Part shown: positions 1 to 13,289 of the stretch, one piece after another
How the letters are laid out: every line of letters begins with the position of its first letter
Numbering within the stretch: the first letter of the stretch is position 1
Assembly: GCF_014268655.2 (NCBI RefSeq)
Contig: NZ_JABWQX020000001.1
Location: 1,704,001 to 1,768,000, forward strand
DNA from: Pseudomonas marvdashtae
GTDB taxonomy: Bacteria > Pseudomonadota > Gammaproteobacteria > Pseudomonadales > Pseudomonadaceae
Reading direction: 5' to 3'
DNA: 64,000 bases
Translations under genes and position numbers: made by a program
Notes under the pieces: model-generated
What the model was told of the DNA's origin: nothing
Seen by the model: the letters and a program-made list of their open reading frames with translations, nothing else
The model's database searches: none

Positions 1-1
1 G

Positions 2-958
2 GACATCAGCTATGACAGCTTGATCAACAGCCCGACTGGCCGGGGCGTCCTCAGCAAGTATGACATCCGTCAAAAAGGCCTGTACGGCACCTGGCGCGTC
101 AAGCCGGTGGACGATCTGACGCTGATCCTGGGCTCGCGGGTCAGTTGGTATGACTTCAGCTACAAATCGAAAATCCAAAACTCAGCCGGTATCACACGCG
201 TCGACCCAAGCACCGCAACCGAAACCGGGGTGGTCACGCCCTATGCCGGCATCGTCTATGACCTGAGCCGCGAATGGGCGGTGTACGCCAGCTATACGGA
301 TGTATTTCAGCCCCAGACCAACCTAGATCCTAGCGGTTCGGTGCTCAAGCCCATCGTTGGTACCAACTATGAGGTCGGCCTCAAGGGTGAGTTGATGGAT
401 GGTCGGGTCAACACTTCGTTGGCTGTCTTCCGCTACGATCATGAAAACCGTGCCGTCAGAATTCCAGGCTGTACTGACTTGAACTGCTCCAGTGCCTCTG
501 GGACCGTGCGCAGCCAGGGTATCGAGGCTGAAATCAGCGGTGAAGTGGTAGACAACTTGCAGTTGTTCGCCGGCTACACCTACAACACCACCCAGTACCT
601 GAAAGACACCGCCAGTAACGAAGGCAAAGTCTTCAGCACCTGGACGCCAAAACACATGCTGCGCGTGTGGGGCAACTACCAGTTCACCGGCGACTGGAGC
701 CGTGTCAGCACCGGCTTGGGCTTCACCACCCAAAGTCACACACTGGTTTACGACTATGATCGTGAAATCCCAGGTTACACCGTATGGAATGCCCGTGTCG
801 GCTACAAGTTGACGTCGGAAATCGATTTGGCAGTCAATGCCAACAACCTGTTCGACAAGACCTACATCACGCCGGCTTACAACCAGCTCAACGGCAACAA
901 TAACTTTGGTGATCCGCGTAACTTGATGTTCACCGTGAAGTACACGCCGCAGTTCTGA
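2..958 (+). CDS. fpvA: Ferripyoverdine TonB-dependent receptor, C-terminal part (5' end outside window)
   Basis: The reading frame is open from base 2 and gives 318 residues that look like the last strands of a TonB-dependent outer-membrane beta barrel: alternating aromatic strands (WAVYASYTDVFQPQ, LQLFAGYTYNTTQY), the NLFDKTY motif near the end, and a terminal phenylalanine (KYTPQF) as expected for Bam-dependent insertion. The plug domain and signal peptide lie upstream of the window. Its identity as the pyoverdine receptor rests on context: it sits beside the terminal pyoverdine NRPS and pvdE, as fpvA does in P. aeruginosa. The barrel fragment alone cannot prove ligand specificity; another ferrisiderophore receptor is possible. 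A strong bidirectional terminator follows. Confidence 0.85.
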   Translation, partial: DISYDSLINSPTGRGVLSKYDIRQKGLYGTWRVKPVDDLTLILGSRVSWYDFSYKSKIQNSAGITRVDPSTATETGVVTPYAGIVYDLSREWAVYASYTDVFQPQTNLDPSGSVLKPIVGTNYEVGLKGELMDGRVNTSLAVFRYDHENRAVRIPGCTDLNCSSASGTVRSQGIEAEISGEVVDNLQLFAGYTYNTTQYLKDTASNEGKVFSTWTPKHMLRVWGNYQFTGDWSRVSTGLGFTTQSHTLVYDYDREIPGYTVWNARVGYKLTSEIDLAVNANNLFDKTYITPAYNQLNGNNNFGDPRNLMFTVKYTPQF

Positions 959-971
959 TCATCGCGAGCAC

Positions 972-1009
972 AAAAAAACCGACCCGCCATGTGCGGGTCG
1001 GTTTTTTTA
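972..1009. terminator. Bidirectional Rho-independent terminator after fpvA
   Basis: A 9-bp GC-rich stem (CCGACCCGC / GCGGGTCGG) is flanked by seven A on the left and seven T on the right, so it can end transcription on both strands. It begins 14 bases after the fpvA stop and also lies downstream of the leftward pvd operon. Confidence 0.9.
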
Positions 1010-1047
1010 TTGGGTTCACCACCAAATATCCGAGCGTACACAAAACC

Positions 1048-1235
1048 CGTGGCGAGGGAGCTTGCTCCCGCTGGGCCGCGCAGCGGCCCTGAAACCTGGC
1101 AACTCGGTGTGCCGATCGTTCCCACGCTCTGCGTGGGAATACCGCCAGGGACGCTCCGCGTTCCGCTTCTGGGGGGTGACGCAGAGCGTCACGGGATGCG
1201 TTCCCACGCAGAGCGTGGGTACGATCAGGCCGTGG
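1048..1235. repeat. REP palindrome cluster between fpvA and the NRPS gene
   Basis: Two different repeat families lie side by side. The first (about 1048-1095) is the GTGGCGAGGGAGCTTGCTCC type, followed by GCGCAGCGGCC. The second (about 1113-1229) is the GATCGTTCCCACGC type, in two inverted copies around an inner GACGC(A)GAGCGTC palindrome. With the terminator this fills the 299 bases between the convergent genes; no coding sequence is credible here. Confidence 0.8.
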
Positions 1236-1257
1236 CCACAGTATCGGTGCGTGGGTG

Positions 1258-5415
<4,158 letters not shown>

Positions 5416-5452
5416 GGTGTTCTCGCGGTCAACAAACATTGCGTCGGCAGGT

Positions 5453-7111
5453 TCAGGCGAAGGCTGCCGGGGTCTTTTCACTGATGACCTGGCCGGCCTG
5501 CATCCGGACCAGTTGGTCGGCGATGTCGAAGTAACGGTCATCGTGGGAAATGACGATGATGGTTTTGCCCAGGGCCTTCAGCTCCGGCAGCAGCTCGGTG
5601 TAGAAAACCCGCCGGAACACCGGGTCCTGGTCGGCGGCCCATTCGTCGAAGACCAATACCGGGCGCTCTTCCAGCCAGGCGTTGAGCAGGGCCAGGCGCT
5701 TGCGCTGTCCGGTGGAAAGATCGGTGGTGCTGAACACACCGTCGTGAATGCTGACCTTATGGGCGATCTCCAGGCGCTGCAGGTAGCGGTTGGCGTCTTC
5801 AGGCACCTGTTGATCGCCTTGCACCAGTTCATCGAACAGGTAGTAGTCGGCGAAAATCGTCGTGAACAATTGGCGGTAATCGTCGCGGCCGGCAGCCAGT
5901 ACCGGCTTGCCGTCCAGGAGAATCTCGCCGCCCTGGGGCGAATAAAGCCCCAGCAGCAATTTGATCAGCGTGGTCTTGCCTCCACCGTTCTCGCCGACTA
6001 TGAACACAATCTCGCCCTGGGCGATGGACAAGTTGATCGGTCCGAGGGCGAAGGCCTGGCTGCCATCGACCGCTGGGAAGGCGTAATGCACGTCACGCAA
6101 TTCCAGCTGCTGGAGCGCAGGCTTTGGGACGCTCTTGTCGTTGAGCAGCAGGTGCGGCTCCGGCGAAGAGAATTGCTCGGCCAGCTCGGCGATGCGCTTG
6201 AAGGCAATGTTGGCGCGGCTGACCACCGGCAGGGTCATCACCAGGTATTCCAGCGGCCCCTTCATGTACAACAACACCAGCACGAAGCCGCTGAGCACCG
6301 CTTTGTCAGTGCCCAACCACAGCGATTGCAAGGCCAGGACCAAGCCGATGACCACGAAAAACAGCATCGAGCCGAAGGTCTTGGCGATCACGAAAGTGTT
6401 GACCGAGCGGATGTTGGTGTCGCATATCTGGTCGGCGGTGGCTTCGATACGCTGGCTGAACATGCGCTGGCGGCGTGGGCGATGGATGCGCAATTCCTTG
6501 GCGCCGGCGGCGATTGCGCTGTAGTGCTTTTGCAAGGCGTCTTCGGCCTCGCGGGCCGCTTCGAACCCCCGGATGCCACGGGCCCGCGCCACGTATTGGA
6601 TGACAGTGCCGATCACCAGCGCGACCAGCAACAGCGCAAACATCGGTAACGACAGGTAGGCCAGGTAGCCCAGGCAACCAAGGGTGACGGTGAAGGCGAT
6701 GGCCAGTGGCGCAAAGGAAAACGCGAAGTTGCTGACCATGTTGACGTCGTGGGTCAGTATCGGGATGAGCCGATGACTGCGGAATCGCTCGATCTGCTCG
6801 ATGGGCGCCAGCAGGACTTTCTGGCCGAGGGATTTGCGCAGGCTGGCGATGATGTTCTGGCCGACGTGATTGGTGCCGATGTCCGACAGAATCGACGTCA
6901 GCAGCGCCGCCACGCACAGGCCGGCGAAGGTTGCCAACACCTGGGGCGTCGGCCCGGCGTCGGCGTTCAAGGCGTCGTTGATGGTTGCCAGCAGGGCGGT
7001 GATGCTCAGTCCGCCCAGCATGCCCAAGAGGATGGAGCCTACGACAATCAGCCGGAACGGCTTGAGCAGGCTGAGCACTTCACGCAGGGCACCGCGGGAG
7101 TTCGAGATCAT
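5453..7111 (-). CDS. pvdE: PvdE, ABC exporter of the pyoverdine precursor
   Basis: A 552-residue fused ABC half-transporter (cyclic-peptide/SyrD type). The N-terminal region (about 15-300) has six hydrophobic segments. The nucleotide-binding domain (about 330-550) shows Walker A GENGGGKTT, signature LSTGQRKRLA and Walker B VLVFDEWAADQD. PvdE is known to move acylated ferribactin from cytoplasm to periplasm, where the chromophore is made. An AAGGGAA ribosome site lies upstream of the ATG. It is 77 bases after pvdO, with no promoter box between them, which points to one operon. In P. aeruginosa pvdF lies between pvdO and pvdE; it is absent here. Confidence 0.95.
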   Translation of the reverse strand: MISNSRGALREVLSLLKPFRLIVVGSILLGMLGGLSITALLATINDALNADAGPTPQVLATFAGLCVAALLTSILSDIGTNHVGQNIIASLRKSLGQKVLLAPIEQIERFRSHRLIPILTHDVNMVSNFAFSFAPLAIAFTVTLGCLGYLAYLSLPMFALLLVALVIGTVIQYVARARGIRGFEAAREAEDALQKHYSAIAAGAKELRIHRPRRQRMFSQRIEATADQICDTNIRSVNTFVIAKTFGSMLFFVVIGLVLALQSLWLGTDKAVLSGFVLVLLYMKGPLEYLVMTLPVVSRANIAFKRIAELAEQFSSPEPHLLLNDKSVPKPALQQLELRDVHYAFPAVDGSQAFALGPINLSIAQGEIVFIVGENGGGKTTLIKLLLGLYSPQGGEILLDGKPVLAAGRDDYRQLFTTIFADYYLFDELVQGDQQVPEDANRYLQRLEIAHKVSIHDGVFSTTDLSTGQRKRLALLNAWLEERPVLVFDEWAADQDPVFRRVFYTELLPELKALGKTIIVISHDDRYFDIADQLVRMQAGQVISEKTPAAFA

Positions 7112-7188
7112 GGGAGTTCCCTTTTCTGGGCCGGTGATGGCAATGGTTCAAGGCACGGGCTAAGTGGCGCTAGGCGGGTAGGCACGGC

Positions 7189-8064
7189 TTACATATCCCG
7201 GGCGACCCGGAACCCCAGCCAATCGCCGCGTGCGTCGGCATACACCGCATTGCGGTTGCCCGAACGGGAAAACACCGGCGCTTCGCCCCAATCGTTGCCA
7301 CGAATGCGCCGTATCTTGCAGTTGCCTGTCAGCGCGGCGCTGCCATCGCTTGGGGCGCCGGCGTAGTTCTCGTTGAAGCAGTCGGCGGTCCATTCGTAGA
7401 CGTTGCCGTGCATGTCGTACACCCCGAAGGCGTTGGGTGCGAAGCTGCCGGCCGGGGCGGTGAAGTTGTAGCCGTCGGCCGCGCCATAGGTGTTGGCGTG
7501 CTGAGCGATGCTGTAGTCCTTGCCTTCGTCGAAGGGGAAGGGGAACGGGCCGGAGCTGCCGCCGCGTGCCGCGTATTCGCGCAGGGACTCGCTGACCAAC
7601 CGGTACTGCTTGCCGGTCTTTTTCGACAACCACGCCACGTAGGCATTGGCCTCGGCGAAGTCCATGCACACCGCCGGGTGCCGGTCGGTGTACTGCTTGC
7701 GCGGGTCGCTGCCCTGGTAATCCGGGACGCCGGCCTTGCAGGCGCGACCGGGACGCTTATCGCCATCGGGCATCACGTAGCCGCTGTCTTGAAGGAAAGC
7801 GAACCACTCGCCTTCAAGCACTTGGAAGCGGCTGATCGCCAGCGGCTTGGCGAACGTCACCGGATGCATCGGCCCCTCGTCGGGCTCGCGTCCCACTTCG
7901 TCTTCCGGGGTGCCCATCTGGAAGGTCCCAGTGGGCAGCACGACCATTTCCGGGCAATCCTTGCAGTCGCGAAAGACCTGGCCCGGTTGCGCGGCCTGGG
8001 CGCCGGAGGGCAGCAGGGCGGCGAGGGCCAGTGTCGGGAGTAGCTTCAACGAAAAACTGTTCAT
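7189..8064 (-). CDS. pvdO: PvdO, periplasmic pyoverdine maturation protein (FGE-sulfatase fold)
   Basis: A 291-residue protein with a Sec signal peptide (cleavage about residue 25, GAQAAQ). The rest is a formylglycine-generating-enzyme-like domain, recognisable from GTFQMGTPEDE near the start, VYDMHGNVYEWTAD in the middle and the closing RGNDW...LGFRVARDM. PvdO is needed in the periplasm to oxidise dihydropyoverdine while the chromophore is built. A GAGAGA site precedes the ATG, and pvdN ends only 23 bases upstream, consistent with co-transcription. Confidence 0.95.
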   Translation of the reverse strand: MNSFSLKLLPTLALAALLPSGAQAAQPGQVFRDCKDCPEMVVLPTGTFQMGTPEDEVGREPDEGPMHPVTFAKPLAISRFQVLEGEWFAFLQDSGYVMPDGDKRPGRACKAGVPDYQGSDPRKQYTDRHPAVCMDFAEANAYVAWLSKKTGKQYRLVSESLREYAARGGSSGPFPFPFDEGKDYSIAQHANTYGAADGYNFTAPAGSFAPNAFGVYDMHGNVYEWTADCFNENYAGAPSDGSAALTGNCKIRRIRGNDWGEAPVFSRSGNRNAVYADARGDWLGFRVARDM

Positions 8065-8087
8065 CCGTCTCTCTCGATAAGTCAGGT

Positions 8088-9368
8088 TCAGAGTGTCTTG
8101 CCCAGCAAGGTCATGAAGCGATCGATCTCGGCTTCGCTGTTGAGCAGCCCCGGCGCGGTGCGCACCACCGGCCCCGCATCGCGATGCACGGCGTCGGCAA
8201 TCACGCGGTTCTGCATCAGGTAGGCAGCGATTTCGTCGCTCTTGCGCTCCTTGACGCGGAAGAAGGTGAAGCCCGCCGACAGCTCGGGGCTCAGCGGCGT
8301 GACCAGCTCGATCTGCGGCAGTGCCAGCAGTTGTTTTTTCAAGTAGCCGTTGAGGGCGCGGATGCGCGCCTGCACCTCGGCCTTACCCAGTTGCAGGTGC
8401 AACTTGAAGGCCTCGTCCGCCGCCCAGCGATGTTCGAAGGCGTGGTAACCGCCAGGCGTCATGGTGGTGGAAAACGCCGTGGCCTCGGAGAAGGTCGGGA
8501 TGATCGGCGTGACGTACTTGAGCTCTTCGCTGCGGCTGCACACCACACCGGTACCGCGCGGACCGAACATCCATTTGTGGGTGCCGGCGATGAAGAAATC
8601 GCAATTCATCGCCGGAAAATCCAGGTCCTCGACGCCGAAACCGTGCACGCCGTCCACCACATAAATGATTCGCTGTTCATCGCTGCGGCCCTGGTTGTGC
8701 TTGTCCACCAGGGCGCCGATCTTGCCGATCGGCAGCTTCACGCCGCTGCCCGAATGCACCCAGGTCATGCCCAATACGCGGGTTTCAGGGCGAATGTTGC
8801 GGTCGATGGCCGCGAGGATTTCCTCATGGCTGGCGCTGTGGGCGTTTTCGAACAGTTTGATCTTGCGCACCCGGGTGCCGTCCCGTTGCTTGCGCAAATC
8901 TAGAATGGTGTGGGTGGCGTAGTGTTCGTGGGAGGTGGTGAGGATTTCCTGGTCGGGCCGTACTTGGACGCCGCCGTAAATCATCGCCAGGCCTTCGGTG
9001 GTGCTGCCGGTGAGGGCGATCTGCTTCGGGCTCGCTTGCAGGTAGCGGCCGGCCCAGGTGCGGACGTTTTCTTCGCGCTCTTCGGTCACGCCCAGGTCCC
9101 AGTCCATCAACAGCCCCGGGTTTTTATCCAGCGCGGCACGGTGCCGTTCGATGGCCTCGCGCACGGGGCGCGGGTGGGTGGTGATCAGGAAGTTGGAGAA
9201 GTGCAGGTAGTCCGGGTCCTGGTTGAACAACGAGCGCAACTGCGCCCATTTGTCCCGGGACAGCGGCGGCAATGGATCGGCAACGGCAGTGGATGGCAGG
9301 CTGGCGGCTAACGGCAAGCCAGCGGCGAGAATCCCGGCTTGCTTGAGAAACGTGCGGCGTTCGTTCAT
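8088..9368 (-). CDS. pvdN: PvdN, periplasmic PLP enzyme acting on the pyoverdine side chain
   Basis: A 426-residue aminotransferase class V (cysteine-desulfurase-like) protein. It starts with a twin-arginine export signal, RRTFLKQAG followed by a hydrophobic stretch and an Ala-rich cleavage region. The PLP-binding region contains FFIAGTHKWMFGPRGTG with the expected lysine. PvdN is known to convert the chromophore's glutamate side chain to succinamide after Tat export. The start at 9368 gives an ATGA overlap with the pvdM stop, implying translational coupling; longer open frames upstream only read through pvdM. Confidence 0.95.
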   Translation of the reverse strand: MNERRTFLKQAGILAAGLPLAASLPSTAVADPLPPLSRDKWAQLRSLFNQDPDYLHFSNFLITTHPRPVREAIERHRAALDKNPGLLMDWDLGVTEEREENVRTWAGRYLQASPKQIALTGSTTEGLAMIYGGVQVRPDQEILTTSHEHYATHTILDLRKQRDGTRVRKIKLFENAHSASHEEILAAIDRNIRPETRVLGMTWVHSGSGVKLPIGKIGALVDKHNQGRSDEQRIIYVVDGVHGFGVEDLDFPAMNCDFFIAGTHKWMFGPRGTGVVCSRSEELKYVTPIIPTFSEATAFSTTMTPGGYHAFEHRWAADEAFKLHLQLGKAEVQARIRALNGYLKKQLLALPQIELVTPLSPELSAGFTFFRVKERKSDEIAAYLMQNRVIADAVHRDAGPVVRTAPGLLNSEAEIDRFMTLLGKTL

Positions 9369-10735
9369 GGCTGGCCGACCTTTTGGGTCGAGGCGATGGC
9401 GGGGCGGGCGGCTTTCTGGACCTGATCCCAGACCCGCAGGAAGTTGCCGCCCCACAGCTTGGCGATGTCGGCCTCGGAGTAGCCACGCGTCAGCAGTTCG
9501 GCGGTGACGTTGCGAATGTCGCCGACGTTCTCCCAGCCCTTCACGCCGCCGCCTTCGTTGAAGTCCGAGCTGATGCCGACGTGGTCGATGCCAATCTTGC
9601 GCACGGTGTAGTCGATGGCATCGCCCAGGTCCTTGAGGCTGGCCTTGGGTTCCTCCTCGAGGATGCCGTAGAGCTGGCCGGCGTACTCGCCGAACTTCTG
9701 TTCCGGCCATGCGGCAATGATCGGGTCGCCCGGCATCAGCGCCATCGCCAGGTTGGGCAATGGCGGCAGATCGAAGCGTGCGCGCAGGGTGTTGAGTTTG
9801 TCCTGGGTCTTTTGCGTCAGCGGGCGCAGGTATTGGGAAAAACCGACAATTTGCACCACGCCGCCGCTGGCCTTGATCAGCTGCATTTCCTTGTCGCTGA
9901 GGTTGCGCGGGATGTCGACCATCGCCCGTGGCGCCGAATGGGAGGCCACCAATGGCGTACGGCTCAGTTGCGCGACTTGCTCAAGGGCCGGGGTCGACAT
10001 CTGCGACACGTCGATGATCACCCCCAGGTCGTTCAGGCGTTTCACCGCTTGCTTGCCAATGTCGGAGAGACCGCCGAGGGCGTCCGGCGAATCATTGAAG
10101 AACGGCAGCGGCCGCGAAGAATCGGCCCAATCGTTATTGCCGATGTAGCTGAAGCCGAACATGCGCATGCCCCGCGCCGTCCACAGGTCGAGCAGGCTCA
10201 GGTCGTTGCCCAGTGGATAGGCGTTGAGCATGCTGATGAAGATCGCGAACTTGCCTTCGCCGTGCAGGCGTCGGAAGTCATCCGGGGTGTAGGCGATGGC
10301 GACCTGGTTGGGGAAGTCCCGGACCATGCCGGTGATGATTTTGTAACGCACTTCCTGCTGGTTGCGCGCCTCCTCGACGAAGCCGGCGGTGGGCTTGTGC
10401 GGCGCGTTGGGGCCGTTCCACAGCTCGGGCCAGCCGAAGATGGTCAGGGCCGCGCCAGACAAGTGGCCACGATTGGCTTTCACCAGGTCGAACTGGCCGC
10501 TGCCGTCCTTGTCGGCTTCATTGCCGGCGGTGCCGAAATCCAGCGGCACGGTGATGTGGCTGTCGAAGGACAGCAGGCGTTCGTGCAATTCCCTGGCCTC
10601 TTTCATCACTTTGACCGGGTAGCCTGGATTGTCCCGCCACCAATGGTCCCAGGCCGCGAGCCCGCCACCGACGACCAGCGCCAGGGCCAGGGGCACGCCG
10701 ATGAACAGAGCCTTTTTCGAACGTGGTGTTGTCAT
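9365..10735 (-). CDS. pvdM: PvdM, membrane dipeptidase-like protein of pyoverdine maturation
   Basis: A 456-residue M19 (renal dipeptidase) family protein with an N-terminal membrane anchor or signal (about residues 8-28). Family features include LLSFDSHITVP near residue 55, VVQIVGFSQYL and GIDHVGISSDFNEG. The usual metal-binding DGHND motif is altered to DSHIT, so classical dipeptidase activity is doubtful; the known role is in periplasmic ferribactin maturation. It is the first gene of the leftward operon and is preceded by an exact PvdS-type box at 10799-10822. Confidence 0.93.
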   Translation of the reverse strand: MTTPRSKKALFIGVPLALALVVGGGLAAWDHWWRDNPGYPVKVMKEARELHERLLSFDSHITVPLDFGTAGNEADKDGSGQFDLVKANRGHLSGAALTIFGWPELWNGPNAPHKPTAGFVEEARNQQEVRYKIITGMVRDFPNQVAIAYTPDDFRRLHGEGKFAIFISMLNAYPLGNDLSLLDLWTARGMRMFGFSYIGNNDWADSSRPLPFFNDSPDALGGLSDIGKQAVKRLNDLGVIIDVSQMSTPALEQVAQLSRTPLVASHSAPRAMVDIPRNLSDKEMQLIKASGGVVQIVGFSQYLRPLTQKTQDKLNTLRARFDLPPLPNLAMALMPGDPIIAAWPEQKFGEYAGQLYGILEEEPKASLKDLGDAIDYTVRKIGIDHVGISSDFNEGGGVKGWENVGDIRNVTAELLTRGYSEADIAKLWGGNFLRVWDQVQKAARPAIASTQKVGQP

Positions 10736-10798
10736 TGCCGATCTCAGTCTGGTTCGCCTTGGAAGAACAGGCTCGAGGGCCTTTGCTATCTGGGGGGA

Positions 10799-10822
10799 AC
10801 GAGCGGTCGGGCGGGAAATTTA
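10799..10822 (-). promoter_or_regulatory. PvdS/FpvI-type promoter box (IS box) for the pvdM operon
   Basis: On the minus strand TAAAT (10822-10818), 16 bases, then CGT (10801-10799) match the iron-starvation box read by the pyoverdine sigma factors. It lies 64 bases upstream of the pvdM start and back to back with the pvdP box. Confidence 0.88.
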
Positions 10823-10870
10823 GGCGCCTGCATCATCGCCATCGTCAGCAGCCGAGCGGTTTTCTTGCCT

Positions 10871-10894
10871 TAAATTTGTCCGCTCAGCCTACGT
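10871..10894 (+). promoter_or_regulatory. PvdS/FpvI-type promoter box (IS box) for pvdP
   Basis: TAAAT (10871-10875), 16 bases, CGT (10892-10894). It ends 45 bases before the pvdP ATG. With the opposite box at 10799-10822 it makes a divergent pair in the 204-base pvdM-pvdP gap. Confidence 0.88.
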
Positions 10895-10939
10895 TCTAGC
10901 TTGGATAAAGCCCGTCCCAGGGTGAACACAGGTAAGGCA

Positions 10940-12556
10940 ATGACGATTTCTCGACGATGGTTCATGGCAGGCCTGGCGCTGACCGGTGCCGCCGTGCCTG
11001 CGGTGTATTACGGGCACCGTGAACTGACCCGGCCGGACCCGACCATCACGCCCGGCGAGGCTTCGTTCGAGGTGGCGGACGTGGCGGGTCAACGCCGCGC
11101 CAATACACTGCGCGGCATCTGGACGATCCGTTTTACCGGACGCGATGCCGGGCTCGACGGGCTGCCGGACGATGGCCTGCAGGTGTTTCTCGACATTGCC
11201 CACAAGGGCCGTGGCCTGGTGGGTTGCCTCGACACCGCCGAGCGCCTGCGCGCCGGGGACGAACCGCGCTACCGCGTATTGGGCGACCTGGCCGGCAGCG
11301 ATCCGAAGCAGCTGAGCTGGCGATTGATCGGCGCCGAGCATGACGCGCCGGATTACGAATTCATCATGACCCTGGACGAAGTCTGGGCCGGCTTTGGCAA
11401 TGCCGGCACGGCCACGCTCAGCGGGCGGGTGTTGCGCCTGGATCGTCCGTTGGGGTTGCCCGAACTCGATCATCAGTTTGTTGCGGTCAAGCAGCGTTTC
11501 CCCGAAGCCCGGGAACGCATACCGCTGAGCCCGGCGTTGCTGGCCTGGCTGGTGTCACCCGAGCACCGGCTGTTCCATCAGCTCTGGCATGCCTCGCGGG
11601 ACAAATGGCACACCTTGGACGAAGACAAGCGTGATGCCTTGCGTGGCATCGGCTGGCAGCCCGGCCCGAGAGGTCAGGAACGTGATGCTCGCGGCAAGCG
11701 TAAGGACCGCAATGGCTCGGGCGTGGACTTCTTTTTCATGCACCGGCACATGCTGGGCACGGCCCGTTCGTTCCAACCGCTACCGGCGTGGCCACGCTTT
11801 CCGTTGCCGCAACCGGAGCTGGAACGTGATCGCCTCGGGTTTGCCCGGTATTTCGACAACCTCGATGGCACGGCGCTGCCGCCGACCTGGCTGGCCCGTG
11901 GTGATGAGCAGTACGCCCAGTGGGTCAGCGACATCAAGACCGCCGAGACCTATCACAGTAATTTCCAGGTTTGGGAATCGCGCTATCGCGACCCGCGCTA
12001 CCTGTCGAAATTGACCTTGGGCCAGTTCGGTTCGGAAGTGGAACTGGGCCTGCACGACTGGCTGCACATGCGCTGGGCCTCGGTACCGCGTGACCCGTCC
12101 AACGGCCACCCGGTGCCGTTCGCCCGCGACCAGGCGGACTTCGCCCAGCGTTGGTTCGAGCCGGAAAACGACTTTCTCGGTGACCCGTTTTCCTCCCATG
12201 TGAGCCCGGTGTTCTGGGCTTTCCACGGTTGGATCGACGATCGCCTCGAAGACTGGTACCGCGCCCACGAGCGCTTCCATCCGGGCGAAGTGAGCCGGCT
12301 CGAGGTCAGCGGCGTGCCTTGGTTCGCGCCCGGTCGCTGGGTCGAAATCGCCGACCCCTGGCTGGGACCGGACACCCACGGTTGCAGCACCACGCCGGGG
12401 TTGCAGAGCGGACGCTCGGTAGAGATGGACCCGGAAACCATGAAACTGGCGTTGCGCATCACGTTTGGCAGCGACGATGACAAGCTGTCCCAACTGTTCC
12501 GCCGCGTGCCGCAACGGCCGTGGTATGCGCGTAATCTGAAGTCCAAGCCGGTTTAA
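10940..12556 (+). CDS. pvdP: PvdP, periplasmic tyrosinase forming the pyoverdine chromophore
   Basis: A 538-residue copper tyrosinase. The chosen ATG gives a twin-arginine signal at the very start (SRRWFMAGLALTG) and has GGTAAGG just upstream; the in-frame start 39 bases earlier would bury the signal. Candidate copper-site histidines are in HQLWHASRDKWH, FMHRHMLG, HDWLHMRW and FWAFHGWIDDR, the last being the typical CuB helix. PvdP hydroxylates the D-Tyr of ferribactin and closes the dihydroxyquinoline ring in the periplasm. It is transcribed alone, away from pvdM. Confidence 0.95.
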   Translation: MTISRRWFMAGLALTGAAVPAVYYGHRELTRPDPTITPGEASFEVADVAGQRRANTLRGIWTIRFTGRDAGLDGLPDDGLQVFLDIAHKGRGLVGCLDTAERLRAGDEPRYRVLGDLAGSDPKQLSWRLIGAEHDAPDYEFIMTLDEVWAGFGNAGTATLSGRVLRLDRPLGLPELDHQFVAVKQRFPEARERIPLSPALLAWLVSPEHRLFHQLWHASRDKWHTLDEDKRDALRGIGWQPGPRGQERDARGKRKDRNGSGVDFFFMHRHMLGTARSFQPLPAWPRFPLPQPELERDRLGFARYFDNLDGTALPPTWLARGDEQYAQWVSDIKTAETYHSNFQVWESRYRDPRYLSKLTLGQFGSEVELGLHDWLHMRWASVPRDPSNGHPVPFARDQADFAQRWFEPENDFLGDPFSSHVSPVFWAFHGWIDDRLEDWYRAHERFHPGEVSRLEVSGVPWFAPGRWVEIADPWLGPDTHGCSTTPGLQSGRSVEMDPETMKLALRITFGSDDDKLSQLFRRVPQRPWYARNLKSKPV

Positions 12557-12573
12557 CTCTTTCTGTCTGGACT

Positions 12574-12682
12574 GATCGTTCCCACGTTTTGCGTGGGAAT
12601 GCAGCCAGGGACGCTCCGCGTCCCCAAGAGCCGAACGCAGAGCGTCCGTAGAGGCATTCCCACGCGGAGCGTGGGAACGATC
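12574..12682. repeat. Inverted pair of REP elements after pvdP
   Basis: GATCGTTCCCACG at the left end and its inverse CGTGGGAACGATC at the right end enclose GACGCTCCGCGTCC and ACGCAGAGCGTCC. This is the same family as the repeat at 1113-1229. It fills most of the 161-base gap between the convergent pvdP and the first DUF3077-like gene. Confidence 0.8.
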
Positions 12683-12717
12683 GAAAATGTCACTTGGCTT
12701 GAGGTTAGTGTGAGGTT

Positions 12718-13044
12718 TCAGCGCGGCGCGGCGATGTCCAGGGCGCGGTTTGCCAGTAGCTCGCCGAGTTCGATCATCTGCTGGATCGCCAGCGCGAAAC
12801 TCCGTCGCGAGCCTTCCAAATCAAACGCCAATTCGCTGGCCATGACGTTGACCGAGGCGAGGGTTTCGCTGAGGTTGGCCAACAGGCATTCCATGTCCGC
12901 GCCTTCTGCCACGGTGAATAGCTGGCCCGGCGGTGGACTGGGTTTTTCAGGTTTGGGATCGAGGTAAAAGGCGAGGGCGCGGTCGGCGGCTTCGTCGAGT
13001 TTCCTGGAATCGTCTTCGGGGGGAATGGGGGTGATCTTGAACAT
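12718..13044 (-). CDS. DUF3077/DUF6124-like protein, copy 1
   Basis: A 108-residue cytoplasmic protein of the Pseudomonas family that begins MFKITPxPP and ends with a conserved helical part (SETLASVNVMASELA, IQQMIELGELLANRALD). Function is unknown to me. The start has AGGAG eight bases upstream, which rules out the longer open frame. The neighbour at 13565-13891 is a near twin: I count only four differences in 108 residues (I7N, D17N, K34T, S36N). The gene sits inside the pyoverdine cluster but has no pvd-type box. It follows a long structured leader (13081-13270), so RNA-level control is likely. Confidence 0.8.
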   Translation of the reverse strand: MFKITPIPPEDDSRKLDEAADRALAFYLDPKPEKPSPPPGQLFTVAEGADMECLLANLSETLASVNVMASELAFDLEGSRRSFALAIQQMIELGELLANRALDIAAPR

Positions 13045-13080
13045 TCTGCAGCTCCTGGTTATTTCAAGGCGCTGCCAGAC

Positions 13081-13270
13081 ATCACTTGCAGATGATGGGT
13101 GGTAGCTATGTGCAGGTCTGCAAGACCGGGAAACCAGGAACCCGGCAGACCCGAAGGTCTCCCGCACACAGCCGCCATTGAGCGACACGGATGTGTCGAT
13201 TGGCTTGTGGCTATGCGCCTGGTATTTCGTCGAGCTTGCAGACCCGATCACTGATGGGCAGTGGCGGAAA
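13081..13270 (-). ncRNA. Candidate structured mRNA leader of DUF3077-like copy 1
   Basis: This 190-nt stretch holds nested stems that recur in the leader of copy 2 with changed sequence. They are 13115-13124 with 13235-13244 (10 bp), 13126-13130 with 13141-13145, 13147-13151 with 13156-13160 (loop CGAA), 13183-13188 with 13193-13198, and 13249-13253 with 13259-13263. Loop bases ACCAGG (13133-13138) can pair with CCTGGT (13218-13223), which would be a pseudoknot. CTTGCAG at 13085-13091, close to the ribosome site, is a second possible partner for 13118-13124. I infer the minus strand from the adjoining gene. The RNA itself is unproven. Confidence 0.6.
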
Positions 13271-13289
13271 ACAAGTTATCGACAGGTGG

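Noticed and set aside
9383..10873. A 496-residue open frame on the plus strand opposite pvdM
   Set aside because: pvdM is well supported by family motifs, an ATGA overlap with pvdN and a promoter box; the antisense frame has none.
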